A stretch of DNA of 64,000 nt, from assembly GCA_007844125.1 (NCBI GenBank), contig CM017565.1, positions 12,700,618-12,764,617 of the forward strand, given 5' to 3'. Below, one piece after another: positions 1-11,323 of the stretch. A program made the translations under genes and the position numbers. Numbering within the stretch: position 1 is the stretch's first letter; every line of letters begins with the position of its first letter. The notes beneath the pieces were generated by a model. It worked only from the letters and a program-made list of their open reading frames with translations, was not told the DNA's origin and made no database searches. The DNA is from Sinonovacula constricta. Lineage: Eukaryota > Mollusca > Bivalvia > Cardiida > Solecurtidae.

Positions 1-1268
1 CTATTCTTCATGACATAGACATTTATTGTCGAACTTACAAATTAAAAATAAATGTTTCGAAAACAAAGATCATGATATATGAAAATCGTGGAAATACTAA
101 TTATGACTTTTATCTTCATAATTTAAAGCTAGAAAATGTCAACTCCTTCAAATACCTGGGTGTCCATTTATTTAAAAATGGTAAGTGGACTCGTACACAG
201 GCCACTATAGCAAAACATGCGTCTAGAGCTCTTCACAATTTATTTACAATATACAATCAAGTAGATCTTCCGGTTTCACAAAAGATTAAATTATTTGATA
301 CGCTTATTACTCGAATACTTCATTATTCTGCTAACGTATGGGGTTTCCATAATGCTCCCGACATAGAAAATATACAATAAAATTTTTGCAGAAAAGTGTT
401 ATGTGTTAAAACATCAACAAACTTAGATGCACTCTACGGTGAATTAGGTCGTTCCTCACTATACGTACAAAGAAAATTAATATTGATCAAATATTGGATT
501 AAGCTGATTAAATCAGAGGAAAGCACTATTTTGTTTAAAACTTACAACATGTTAAAACATGATGTAAACACGGGAAACACATACGGTGAAAATAATTGGC
601 GTACCAAATTAAACACGAGTTAGATACGTTAGGCCTATCGTATATTTGGAAAAATCAACTAAACATCTCAATTAATTATGATTTTATAAAACAGCGAATA
701 ATTGATATTTTCACACAAAATTGGATATCCGCGATAAATAATTCAAATCGATTACACGCATACAGTCTATTCAAAACGACGTTAACCTATGAAACATATT
801 TAGATGAAATAACCGAACCAAGATATAGAGTTGCGTTAACAAAGTTTAGAGTTTCGTCGCATCAACTTGCAATAGAAAAGGGTCGTCATAGCAATACAGC
901 TAGATGTGAACGATTATGAAGAAATTGTAATATGAACCAAATCGAAATAGAATAACACTTTTTACTAATTTGTCCAAAATTTTCTCAACTACGCTCCCTA
1001 TACTTGAAAAGATACTATTATACATGGCCAACTAAAAAGAAATTTGCATTATTAATGAAAACAAAATCAAAGAATATTATTAGAAACGTTTCAACTTTTA
1101 TATACTTTGCAAACAATTTAAGAAATTAATATCTTTATGTTGCTCTTCAGATAAACTAATGTCTCTAACCCATGTATCCTATCATTTGTCACAATAACAT
1201 GTATGTTTATAATGCCTTGCTATAAAACATGTATGTTTTAATGCAATAAAAATTTTGTATTGTATTGT
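1..1268 (+). mobile_element. 3' part of a decayed non-LTR retrotransposon (LINE)
   Basis: This is the C-terminal end of a LINE reverse-transcriptase polyprotein, broken by stops and frameshifts. Three open pieces at about 72-380, 396-623 and 596-919 read in order as the post-catalytic RT region. Visible motifs are FKYLGVHLFKNGKW, then ILHYSANVWGFHNAPDIENI, then LYGELGRSSLYVQRKL, then a region around HQLAIEKGRHSN followed by C..C and a diverged CP motif, as in the terminal zinc-knuckle-like domain of many LINEs. The catalytic RT core is outside the window. The 3' end is marked by AATAAAAATTTTG and repeated TTGTA units at about 1245-1268. The broken frames and missing 5' part make it an inactive copy. 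The clade (CR1-, I- or Jockey-like) cannot be fixed here. Confidence 0.8.
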
Positions 1269-2236
1269 ATTGATTGCAAGGAAAGCAGCATGTTTTCAAT
1301 TGCTAGGAGAGCAATTTGGTTCTGATTGTTAGGAAAGCAATTTGGTTCTGATTGTTAGGAGAGCAATTTGGTTCTTATTGTAAGGAAAGCAGTATGTTTC
1401 CGATCGTCAGGATAGCAATATATTTCTGAATGTTCAGACATCTGCATGTTTCTGATTGTTAATAAAACAGCATGTTTCTGATTGTTAGGAAACAGCATGT
1501 TTCTGATTGTTAGGAAACAGCATGTTTCTGATTGTTAGGAAACAGCATGGTTCTGATTGTTAGGAAACAGCATGTTTCTGATTTTTAGGAAACAGCATGT
1601 TTCTGATTGTTAGGAAACAGCATGGTTCTGATTGTTAGGAAACAGCATGGTTCTGATTGTTAGGAAACAGCATGGTTCTGATTGTTAATAAAACAGCATG
1701 TTTCTGATTGTTAGGAAACAGCATGGTTCTGATTGTTAGGAAACAGCATGGTTCTGATTGTTAGGAAACAGCATGGTTCTGATTGTTAGGAAACAGCATG
1801 TTTCTGATTGTTAGGAAACAGCATGTTTCTGATTGTTAGGAAACAGCATGTTTCTGATTGTTAGGAAACAGCATGGTTCTGATTGTTAGGAAACAGCATG
1901 TTTCTGATTGTTAATAAAACAGCATGTTTCTGATTGTTAGGAAACAGCATGTTTCTGATTGTTAGGAAACAGCATGTTTCTGATTTTTAGGATAGCAGCA
2001 TGTTTCTGATTGTTAATAAAACAACATGTTTCTGATTGTTAGGATAGCAGCATGTTTCTGATTGTTAAGAAATTAGCATGTTTCTGATTTTTGGAAAATC
2101 AGCATTATTCTCATTGTTAGGAATAAGCATGTTCCTGATTGTTATGACATCAACAAGTTTCTGATTATTATGAAATCAGCACGTTTCTGATAGTTAGGAA
2201 CTCAACATATTTTCGATTGTTGGGCAGCAGCACTTT
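1268..2236. repeat. 25-bp minisatellite
   Basis: About 38 tandem copies of a 25-bp unit of the form GGAAACAGCATGTTTCTGAT plus TGTTA. They alternate between CATGTTT and CATGGTT variants, with a few longer GTTAATAAAACAG variants. Copies at both ends (before 1440 and after 2080) are more diverged, as expected when arrays homogenise from the centre. The array starts directly at the tail of the LINE. 25 is not a multiple of 3 and no frame stays open. Confidence 0.95.
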
Positions 2237-3003
2237 GTAAAATGCCATAAGCAGTAAACCTGATTCATTTAATGTTGTTTCCTCTCAATCAAACAGTTAT
2301 GTATTCTATACCCTACCACTCTACACCAAATTACGTAGCACATTTATCAGAGAACATTACGACCACCGAGTCATTGGTATCGGTGTTGTCATGATAGTTG
2401 CTCGGTTGTCTTCTATTGGTGTGTCGGCAAGTGGACGTCTCTATTGATTAGACAGGGCCACGTCTCTCAGGCGAGCTTATCAACGATAGCACGGACCAAT
2501 AACAAAGGACTGCTCATGTAACGCGATATCTTTAAGTATATACATATGTAAACATTTCAATTATCTTAACCGATAGGCTACATAATCGTTTGTATCATAT
2601 AAAAATAGTATGCTTAAAACTATAAATATATCATGTTCAATTCTCTAAAGTAGACACTTTACTTATATTGTATCTATAAAGATTTTAGGCTCCTCAAAGC
2701 TCTCCCGCGAGCAGCGCAATAATATAAAGTACATGTCTTGGATAAACTAATGTTCTTGATAGGTTTAAAAACGAGCGTACACGTTAATGTGTCATTATAT
2801 CCTTTACTAAGGCTTGGATCTGTTTTGATAAATCTATACTCAACCGTGAAATATCCCAACTTACCTACAAACACATAGATTGCAAAGAGCATCATTCTGT
2901 TTTCTATTGTCCTGGTATCCATGGTGATTCGTGTAGAAACTGAAAATCAAATACGTTCACTTGCATTACTGGAAGAAGCTTTCTTGACACGATAGATCGA
3001 TAC
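2237..3003. other. intergenic, nothing recognised
   Basis: AT-rich sequence downstream of the minisatellite. I see no splice-bounded coding segment, tRNA or clear repeat. Short open frames here, including a minus-strand one at 2674-2922, show no recognisable motif. Confidence 0.5.
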
Positions 3004-3258
3004 ATGGAGGAACACGGACATATGGAAACAGATCAAGTGTCTGAGACATTTGCGACTAGGGAGTTCTTTGCTTCCGGTTATAAAACTCCGTCCAAAGTTG
3101 AGTCCAACCCCGATATTAGCGATTTAATTAATGTAATTTTACAAGCATTATACCAAAACATGTACCAACGTTTGCATACACCATATGGTTATATTACCTC
3201 ACAACTGGACTACTTGCGGCGCGATTATGAGACAATTTTCAATGAACCATTTGCTTAA
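3004..3258 (+). CDS. small ORF of unknown function (84 aa), doubtful
   Basis: An ATG-started frame of 84 codons ending in TAA. The composition looks more protein-like than neighbouring chance frames: an acidic start MEEHGHMETDQVSETFATRE, then DISDLINVILQALYQNMYQR and SQLDYLRRDYETIFNEPFA, which could form amphipathic helices. A second frame (to 3442) overlaps its end and is Cys/His-rich (KCHFHSCKVDCN), so the pair could be a frameshifted remnant of one longer protein. I do not recognise a family. There is no flanking promoter or splice evidence. It may be a decayed transposon or gene piece, or chance. Confidence 0.25.
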   Translation: MEEHGHMETDQVSETFATREFFASGYKTPSKVESNPDISDLINVILQALYQNMYQRLHTPYGYITSQLDYLRRDYETIFNEPFA

Positions 3259-4010
3259 ATACTCACATTTTGGCCACATGCAGCAAGTCAAGTGCTTCAC
3301 AACTAGAGTGTGTGTGGTGCTGTCGTTTCCCAAAAATCTAAAGTCCAAACAGAAATGCTTCGCTCTTAAGCCCCATGTGCTTCATGATGGTCATACTTCC
3401 ACAAAATGCCATTTTCACTCATGTAAAGTGGATTGTAACTAAAATCTATGTTGATGTGTGTTTAGTTATCTTGTATTAGAAACAGAATATAAATTAACTC
3501 CGTTTGCTCCTGTAAAATATTTGATCAGAAACGAAAATCAACAGATGCACAGATGCAAAAACAGGGATAATTCTTAATGTCTCTTTTATCGTGCGTCGAA
3601 AGACTGACGGGGGCAAAATAACTGAAAGATCTATATATATTAAGATTTGTGATAATAAAAAATAAATTTCCACCAACGCTGTAAATGTCAAAGCTCCATT
3701 TCAGTGACAAACCTGGTCTAATGCATTTATACAGAGCATACCCATCATCGTCTTATACTCTCTAGGTCTCAAGTATAAAACATTTTAGCATATCACATGT
3801 TTACTACAAGTCCCTCTTTTGCTTTTTAAATACGTATTTTAAATTTTGACATGTACAATCATCAGTATCTTAGGTGACTGCTTTGACAAAATAAGCAAAC
3901 AAAACATTCACAACAGTCTGCCTACCTTGTCTCTGTTGCCGAAAATGTCGTGTATGCTATTGTTATCCTTTGTTCTTACTGTTCTCTGTCGTTTAGATCA
4001 TTTACACGTT

Positions 4011-4043
4011 GGTCACGTGACCACAGTTGTTGGTCACGTGACC
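4011..4043. promoter_or_regulatory. two tandem GGTCACGTGACC palindromes (E-box/CLEAR-like)
   Basis: The 12-bp perfect palindrome GGTCACGTGACC occurs at 4011-4022 and 4032-4043 as part of a 21-bp direct repeat that continues ACAGTTGTT. The core GTCACGTGAC matches sites of bHLH-zip factors (USF, MITF/TFEB, CLEAR element). The 21-bp spacing is two helical turns. No gene start is recognised nearby, so function is inferred from the motif only. Confidence 0.35.
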
Positions 4044-4199
4044 ACAGTTGTTGTTTCCTGGAGATTGATTCCAGGCTGTTAATTAATTACAGATAATAGT
4101 GACAGGTGGTTGATGCTGTTTGTCACGCACTCTCATATCACACCGCACAATACTGCATACGATATGATACCTTGCATATTGTAAAAGAAAAAAATGTAT

Positions 4200-4434
4200 A
4201 GTAGGTATTTTTTTTATTTTATTTATTTATTTATTTTACTTCCATGTTACCATGAAATATAATTGTACTTGACTTAATAGTATACACATACCTTATACAT
4301 TTGCTACATACTTTTCTCTATGTTTAACATGTATGCAATTTATTATTATTTATATGTGTATTTTTGTCGCCATATTTATTTATGTATGGCAAAAACATAT
4401 AAGTTTGTGCAAATAAAATATTGAATTGAATTGA
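4200..4434 (+). mobile_element. LINE 3'-tail remnant
   Basis: An AT-rich segment ends with GCAAATAAAATATTGAATTG followed by a further AATTG, a tail form (AATAAA plus short TTGAA repeats) typical of non-LTR retrotransposons in molluscs. No coding sequence remains. It resembles the tail logic of the element at 1-1268 but has a different repeat unit. Confidence 0.45.
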
Positions 4435-4544
4435 TAAAGTGACTTGTTATTTCTTGTCACAGATATGCGTTTTACTTTCACCATTTTAAAGAGATGTAAG
4501 TCAATTTCATATGAAAATGTCTTTCGTTTTCATAAGACTGTTGC

Positions 4545-5216
4545 CAATAACATGCACTTGTGTGTCTCAATAATGTGCACTCGTGTATCTCAATAACATG
4601 CGCTCGCCTATCTCAAAAACTACACTCGTGCATCCCAATAACTTCACTCGTGTATCTCAATAGCATATACTCGGTGGTCTGAATAACTACACTCGTGTGT
4701 CTCAATAATATGCACTCGTGTATCTCAATAACTACACTCGTGTATCTCAATAACATGCACTCGTGTATCTCAATAACTACAATCATCTATCCCAATAACT
4801 ACAGCCGTGTATTCCAATAACTTCACTCGTGTATCCCAATAACTTCACTCGTGTATCTCAATAACTTCACTCGTGTATCTCAATAACTACACTCGTGTAT
4901 CCCAATAACTACACTCGTGTATCTCAATAACTACACTCGTGTATCCCAATAACTTCACTCGTGTATCCCAATAACTTCACTCGTGTATCTCAATAACTAC
5001 ACTCGTGTATCCCAATAACTACACTCGTGTATCTCAATAACTACACTCGTGTATCCCAATAACTTCACTCGTGTATCTCAATAACTACACCCGTGTATCC
5101 CAATAACTACACTCGTGTATCTCAATAACTACACTCGTGTATCCCAATAACTACACTCGTAAATCTAAATAACTACACTCGTGTATCTTAATAATGTGCA
5201 TTCGTGTGTCTCAATA
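4545..5216. repeat. 22-bp minisatellite
   Basis: About 30 tandem copies of a 22-bp unit, ACTCGTGTATCTCAATAACT plus AC. Variants include CATGCACTCG, ACTTCACTCG and TATCCCAATA. Edge copies diverge from the consensus. The internal ctcaataactacactcg / cccaataacttcactcg variants recur in blocks, suggesting multi-unit duplications. Confidence 0.95.
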
Positions 5217-5610
5217 AACAGTTAATTATGCACGGCTGCTTCGTGTTGTATATGCCGTAGTTGAGCTACTTGTCTGATCTGTTACTAAATCTTTTCGAAA
5301 GGAAGAAAAAAACAACATCAAGTTTACAACTTTTATTTGTACAAATCCTTTTATATAAAGTATAAATAATCGGCTATATGGGTGGGTTGTCGAGCAAAGA
5401 CAATGGTGTCTTTTTATATAGTGTTGTCATTTGCAATTTATTTAAACAAAGCATGTGTCGATTTATTTCTTAACTTATAAAATACTGACGTTGAATAAAT
5501 GTGTATTTATTACTATATCTGCTATTTTTACTAATACTTACTAATACTTAACTTGCTTACTTCAGAAAATTTGCGCAGTATCCATAAATTAAATGACTCG
5601 AACACCATAC

Positions 5611-5716
5611 TATATACATCGTCGGTTATCCCCCGTTACATTACTCCGCTATGCTGCGCTATGTATGGAGTGTAACGGAAGAAAGTACTGTGGTTGCCGA
5701 CGATGTACTATATAGG
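5611..5716. repeat. imperfect inverted repeat (hairpin, about 106 bp)
   Basis: The left arm begins TATATACATCGTCGG and continues through CCGTTACATTACTCC. The right arm contains GGAGTGTAACGG and ends CCGACGATGTACTATA. The arms are complementary with a few mismatches and a short ATGCTGCGCTATG loop. It may be a very small foldback MITE or a cruciform. No clear target-site duplication is seen. Confidence 0.6.
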
Positions 5717-7961
5717 GGTAAATTATTTATATATTGATCATTTATTGAATATGGAGTATATGAAAGACTATTAAGTATTTACGTCCTTGTAAATTATTTC
5801 CCAAACATGTAACTGCATTTACTCAGTAAGCATTTGTCATTATAATATTATTGATAACTATATATTTAAAACATGGTATGTTCTTTTGTGGTCGCCGAGA
5901 ACGGCTCTTGAGAGCGGTGCCTCTTATGGAATGCATTTTGTTATAGGGACGATAGTGTAGCTGTACATACCACGGTGTCGGAGGTGTTCCGTGAGACACT
6001 TTTTAGAGAAAAGAACAAAGTGTTCCGTTTTTTAACCAGGGTAGCTTGCAACAATAAAGTGTAGCTGGAAATTATAAAAATGTAGCATAAAAGCCGTATG
6101 GTATGGTTTGATTAACAAAAGAAACCGAATATACCGATGTTGGAAATGCTGCTTGTAAATACAGATGTAGTAGAGAACAAGGAAAAACAAAGTAGCAAAA
6201 ATACTCTACTTCCCATTAAAGTTATGGCTCGTTACCATCCAATGTTTATGTAACAGAGCAAGAGAGTGTAAAGTTCCCGTAATAGTCATCTTTTTGTTTT
6301 AAGCGCGTGCTCTCTACGGCGCCTTGGATGTCTTACACCCTAGCTCTTTCTTGTATTTATAATTGGTTTTGATAATGTCTATGGTGTGACGTAACAGCTT
6401 TGAAAAGCAATATTATTTTTTAAAGATTTTGTTTATGCTATTTCAGCAGTAAAACGACAACATTGTTATATATCTATTATGGCGTTTGGTTTCTTTTGTT
6501 TCTAAAACTTAAGCCACTTAAGCTAAAAACAATAAACGTAAGAACTGTGACAAAAATCACAATTATTACCTTACCAATATTAATTCTTTTTATATTTATA
6601 TATATTTTATATTGTCTGCATCGATTCGTATGCATGGGTAGATTGCACTAATTATCAGATACTTATATAGAACCATTTTAATAGATAGATGTACATTTTT
6701 TCGTCATTCAAGTTGTACTTTTTATGGTTACTATGTCCTTAGTGCCTGCGCCATAATACGGAACAATGCGCGATTGGTATACAAGCTTATATTGTATTGT
6801 ACTTGAGCCTTTTCCATCCGTTTTGAATTTCCGGACACTCACGTGACCTCGCTTGAATCGTATATTTATAGTAGTTATTATGAAATAAGTAGTTGTTCTG
6901 TTAATTAATAATGAAAATATTGGTCCGGGGTATAACATTGTCAAGGCTCATGTATGTCACTGCGTTACGAAAACATTTTCTTTTGTTGAATCCTTTGTTT
7001 ACAACATTTTATTTTTTTTGCATTATTTTTCCGGCGACTTTGATGCTCTGCATAAACTTGTTCTTGTTTGATATTTAGATGGGTGTTATCCGGACACTTT
7101 TTGCCGGCAACTGGCCAATACGTGTTTCAATAACATATCTACAGGTATTCTTAAAATGAGTAATCCGTATACTTACTTATACGGACCGTTAATATACGGA
7201 CGAAGGCAATTTCCCGGGATCAATAAAAAAGCCACATGTTACATGGTTGATAATTATTCTGATAACACGAGGTTATAATAAGCACGCGTTCACCTGTTGC
7301 TTCCATCGTGTTTTACGCCAGTCATATTTTACACAAAATGTTAATGTCGCATGCATTCATTAAATGAAAACAACAACACACACACAAAACCCCACACAAA
7401 AACAAAACAAACACAGACAGTTAAGAGTCAAAGAATGCCCAGCATTTATAAATTTATTTATGTCGTAAGATGAATAAATTTAGCATTCTATAATGGCGTT
7501 CCTTATGTGGATACAGTGAGGACATAAAGCATTCCAAACATCTTTCTATATATCTGTTTAACCTCTATTCCGATGAGTTTACAACGACATCAAATGATAA
7601 GCGAGTCTATGCATGTGATATTTGGAAAAATATGCTTCGTGAGCTTAATTGAACCAAACACAACAAAACAAAGATAAAATATTGCTAACATTTCTATAGA
7701 GGAACAGCACAATTGATGTATAATCAAAAATTGAAATAGCATCAACGAAGAAATAAAAAAAACACCATATGGAACAATCACGTATAGGTTGGCAGTTTTA
7801 CACGAACATTAAAATACAATCGAAATAAACAATTATATAGCAGGCATTGAGCATATTTAATTATTAACCTCCCTAAAGTAGCATCTGTTTAACTTCATCA
7901 ATCATTATAGTCACCATACATATTATGTAAAAATATAATTTCAAAGCTTAAAGATAAACAT

Positions 7962-7967
7962 TTTATT
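7962..7967 (-). promoter_or_regulatory. RGS22: polyadenylation signal AATAAA of the RGS22-like gene
   Basis: The plus strand reads TTTATT, so the minus strand carries AATAAA 40 bp beyond the TAG stop at 8010-8008. This implies a short 3' UTR with cleavage around 7940-7950. Confidence 0.6.
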
Positions 7968-8007
7968 CCAAAGCTAAACCACCCGTTGGGTCCCACTCTT
8001 AGACCAT

Positions 8008-8501
8008 CTACGAGAAGACGGACGTAGTGTCGGAGAGCTCGTTAATGGCGGCCGCTACCACATCCTCAAAAGTAAGTATCTTGGTAAACTTCCGGTTCTG
8101 CTCCTTGACGCGCTCCTCCCGCTCTTTGTTTAAAGTCTCCACGAGGGAACTGAGACGCCGGGCCCGATCCACCGACAGCCGCCGGTCCCCGCCGTCACTG
8201 CTCGGCTTCTCCAGCTCCACTTCCTCTTTCACGATGATCTTCTCCTTCCATTTCCCCTTCAGCAGAGTATGTTTGTCGTGCAACTTGTCCAACAACTTTC
8301 CGGTCGACCCTTGCTTGCTGTCACGACGATCGTGGTCATGAACCTTACTGTCACGTCGAGGCGACACATCCTCCACCAGAGCGTGCAGGCTGTGCTTGGT
8401 CATCCGGCGGCCGCTTGGCGCCGCTGGCGCGGTTTTCGGCTGCGGGTACACAAGCGACATTCCTTCCGAGAGAGAAAAGTGGATCTTCATGACTGTGTCG
8501 T
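8008..8501 (-). CDS. RGS22: RGS22-like, terminal coding exon
   Basis: The last exon encodes residues about 1162-1325. The acceptor GTGTTGCAG lies just above 8501, and the previous exon ends with a single G that completes GAC, giving MTDDTVMKIHF. The sequence runs through a Ser/Thr-Pro and Arg-rich linker (APSGRRMTKHSLHALVEDVS), a Lys/Asp-rich stretch (KLLDKLHDKHTLLKGKWKEK) and an acidic-basic coiled-coil-like end (LNKEREERVKEQNRKFTKIL). It closes with EDVVAAAINELSDTTSVFS and TAG at 8010-8008. GC content is clearly higher than in the flanking intergenic DNA. No catalytic domain is present; the tail is probably a regulatory or interaction region. Confidence 0.9.
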
Positions 8502-8893
8502 CTGCAACACAAGGAAGAGGGTAAACTGACTTACATTGTGATCTTAGTTTTATAAAATATTCAACTGTGTCCGGTTCAGTATTGGATGCAAAGGGCTTTT
8601 AGGCCTCCAACTTATCACTTTAAAATTATACCCCATAAGGATTCAAGTGTTTTTTCTCTGTAATGACAGAGTAAATCTTTAACCACATTCATTGGTAAGC
8701 GAGTTCCTTTCGCCAGCAATAACAAAGTATGATCTTAAATACGACTTTCACATGCTTCTGCATTCTGTCTACCTTCTCTTACACAAACACACCGACAAAT
8801 TAAACAGCTTTTTGCAGCTGGAACAAATAGTGCTATGTCTAATGATATGTTCCAGTAGTTCGCGTAACTATTCTAAAGACTGGCAGAACGTAC

Positions 8894-9060
8894 CCGTCAT
8901 TTGCTGGGTGGTGGTTTTGATTTGTTTCTCACGTATATTGGTGAAGTCAGGGATCGGGTCGTCCGGGTGTGGGGTGGATGCCACTCGGTACTTAAACGTC
9001 TTCTCGATTACATTAAAGTAGTCATCCGGTATGTCACCGTTCATCCAGTCATCAGTGAAC
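8894..9060 (-). CDS. RGS22: RGS22-like exon (residues ~1106-1162)
   Basis: Bounded by acceptor CCCAG and donor GTACGT. It encodes FTDDWMNGDIPDDYFNVIEK, then TFKYRVASTPHPDDPIPDF and TNIREKQIKTTTQQM. It enters after AA+G (Lys) and leaves with one base. The segment follows the third RGS region and is Asp/Pro-rich. The upstream intron (9061-9426) is almost wholly a CAT microsatellite. Confidence 0.9.
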
Positions 9061-9077
9061 CTGGGAAAACAACAACA

Positions 9078-9410
9078 ATGATCATCATCATCATCATCAT
9101 GGTCACTTCTTCATCCTCATCATCAACACCATCACCACCACTACCGTCAACATAATCATCATCGTCAATTTTGTCATCCTCATCTCCAACATCATCACCA
9201 TCATCGTGATTGTCGTCATCATCATCATCACTATCCTCTTCATCATCATAATCATCATAATCATCATCATCATCATCATCATCATCTTAACTATCGCCAA
9301 TTTCGTCCTTATTACAGTCAACGTCAGAACGACCATTGTCATCATCATCATCATAAGCATCATCATCATCAGTCCTACCATCACAATCATCACCATCCCT
9401 ACAAACACCA
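9078..9410. repeat. (CAT)n trinucleotide microsatellite filling an intron
   Basis: Imperfect TCA/CAT repeats, with CGT, CCA and TCC interruptions, cover about 330 of the 366 bases of this intron. Long Ile- or Met-only frames across it on either strand are artefacts of the repeat. Confidence 0.95.
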
Positions 9411-9426
9411 CCAAGAGCAGCCTTAC

Positions 9427-9551
9427 TTTCGCCAGAAGTGGTAGATGATCGGAAAGAGAAGCATGAGAGCCTCATGGAAGAGTCCCCGCTGCGGACCGGA
9501 GCTTGCCAGCTGGTTAATGATAGCCGCTGCCATGTCGTTTGGGATGTTGAT
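9427..9551 (-). CDS. RGS22: RGS22-like exon (residues ~1065-1106), end of third RGS region
   Basis: Acceptor CTGTATCAG and donor GTAAGG. It encodes INIPNDMAAAIINQLASSGP, then QRGLFHEALMLLFPIIYHFW and RK. It starts in phase 0 after ...VPPRVQ. The hydrophobic helix ending FPIIYHFW fits the last helices of an RGS-type bundle. Confidence 0.92.
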
Positions 9552-9955
9552 CTGATACAGGCAGCACAAACATTGTAAGTTGGTTAATGCGAAATGTTGG
9601 GTTTGTCAAAACGGATAATCTGGACAATTCTTCTAAATTGATTCTACGCTGATAATACGTAGATTTTAATACATGTATTGGTCATCGAGCAACTTGAATC
9701 ATGTGCCCTAATCAAGATTCGTCTACTTTATAGATTACACTTTATTGGGCGTGTTTATGCCAAGTAAATACATAAGGTCGAATCACTTTGCTTTGAGTTA
9801 TCGAGTTAACTTAAGATTTGTAAATAATGTTTGTGTCATTTCATAAAATTTATATATATGAAAAATATCATGTAATTTGTAAATTTTGAGAAATGTTTAA
9901 AAACGGAGACAGTCTGGTGGATAATATGCAACCCCTTGGAATAAAATCTTCGTAC

Positions 9956-10085
9956 CTGTACCCGTGGCGGCACATCTGACGCAATGAAGCAAGAGATGAT
10001 GGAGCGGGCCTTGTCACATAGGAACTCCCTGTCTTGGGCGGACATGATGCCCCGCAAGTGGACGCCGTCCACCAGCCCCATATAC
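9956..10085 (-). CDS. RGS22: RGS22-like exon (residues ~1021-1064), third RGS region
   Basis: Acceptor GTGTCCCCAG and donor GTACGA. It encodes YMGLVDGVHLRGIMSAQDRE, then FLCDKARSIISCFIASDVPP and RVQ. Joined to the previous exon it gives DLRFWIEVQKYMGLVD, the alpha-4/alpha-5 type RGS pattern with LRFW. Junction phase is 2+1 upstream and 0 downstream. Confidence 0.93.
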
Positions 10086-10399
10086 CTGGGGACACAAACG
10101 ACAAGGGTCGATGCTTATCACGTGATTCGGAATAAACTACAGCTCAGAATTTGGTCAATTAAACTACTTCTCATGTAAGGTAGGCAACTGCAGTAACAAT
10201 TAAACTCTAAACAGAAGGGTCTACGTTTGTAATAAATAACGGCACATGAAATAGAAAAATGCAATAAACCACAGCTGAAAATATGAGGATGAAACAACAT
10301 AATATACGGACCAAGAACTGAGATCAGCTGATCTATCATTGAATCACTGAGAAACTAAGAATTTTCGTCTGAATCTTCCGCCATCTTGCCAAAAAAGGC

Positions 10400-10560
10400 G
10401 TGCAAGGACTGGTCAACATTTGTAATAAACTAAGTATCAAGGTATCAGAAAGGTAATTGTAATAAATTATAGCTCAAAGGGGGTGAGGAATTGTCAACAT
10501 TTGTAATAAACTATGTATCTAGGTATGAGAACGGCAATTACAACCCCCAAATAGAAAGGA
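10400..10560. repeat. short diverged tandem duplication in intron
   Basis: Two copies, about 88 bp apart, of a segment containing CAACATTTGTAATAAACTA and GTATCWAGGTATSAGAA. It lies in the intron between 10086 and 11033, which otherwise shows nothing recognisable. Confidence 0.5.
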
Positions 10561-11033
10561 TTAGTGCTGATAATGACAATTTAACAAAATCTCCAAATAT
10601 GGAATCTGCATAAGGAATCGAAGACGTCTCGTGGTAGTAAATTAGATATTTAGAAGAAAAATACCCACTACATACTATAGTAGGGAATTGAATACCGAAA
10701 TCAACGACATCTCAAGGAAGGTTTATGCAAATTAGCATAATATACAGCCCAATATCGACTAATGCGTATATCTTCATTTAAATCTACATATCAATTGTGA
10801 ATATCGGCAATGAAATAAAAATCGGTATTCATTCAAGTAAATGGGTGACATAATTTTAATAAATACCTTGACATAATGAACTTACGAATGTGTTAAAACA
10901 AACTAACAAGCTTCCGCTTTCCAAGATAAGCTTCACTTATTTTACAGATATGTTAAGACGAAAACTCGCTGCCTGGATCGCGGTAACGACATTTTAACAT
11001 CACCGAACTCTGCATCAAAGTGAAAATATATAC

Positions 11034-11323
11034 TTCTGGACTTCTATCCAGAATCGTAGATCCGCCGACAGTCTGTTCATGATCACCAGACGGTTCTTGA
11101 CAACTATCCGTGTCTGGACGTTGGAAGCCAGGTTCGACGTCAAGATATTCCGTTCTATGGTCTGCATCTGGCTGGTGTTGCGGTTCGGGAGCGGTCCGGT
11201 CGTCTGCTGCTCCTTCTCCACCTCACACTTCAGGAAGATGTCAAGCAGCTGCATTTCCGACTTGTTTTTCATGGCAGCATGAAACTGCAGCAAGGACTGA
11301 GACAGACTCTTCCAGAGCAGCAT
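11034..11323 (-). CDS. RGS22: RGS22-like exon (residues ~925-1021), start of third RGS region
   Basis: Acceptor AACCCCCAG; donor GTATAT, weaker than the others. It encodes MLLWKSLSQSLLQFHAAMKN, then a helical LLDIFLKCEVEKEQQ segment, a Gln/Asn/Thr linker, ERNILTSNLASNVQTR and NRLSADLRFWIEVQK. The DLRFWIEV motif is the RGS hallmark (Leu-x-Phe-Trp). The frame enters in phase 0 and leaves with AA that the next exon completes to Lys. Confidence 0.92.

Larger units (their letters stand above)
5217..8007. other. intergenic stretch 3' of the RGS22-like gene
   Basis: Apart from the hairpin at 5611-5716 and the polyadenylation signal near 7962, I recognise no gene, RNA or repeat family. Open frames at 6463-6651, 6708-6944 and 7590-7781 are low-complexity or hydrophobic by AT bias and have no motif or splice context. 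Confidence 0.5.

Noticed and set aside
1268..2236. Regular repeats that could be taken for a CRISPR array (also 4545-5216, 30950-33930 and 35610-44562)
   Set aside because: Units are contiguous with no unique spacers, and the window is eukaryotic.
9103..9475. Met/Ile/Asp-rich frames on both strands
   Set aside because: Artefacts of the CAT microsatellite in an RGS22-like intron.
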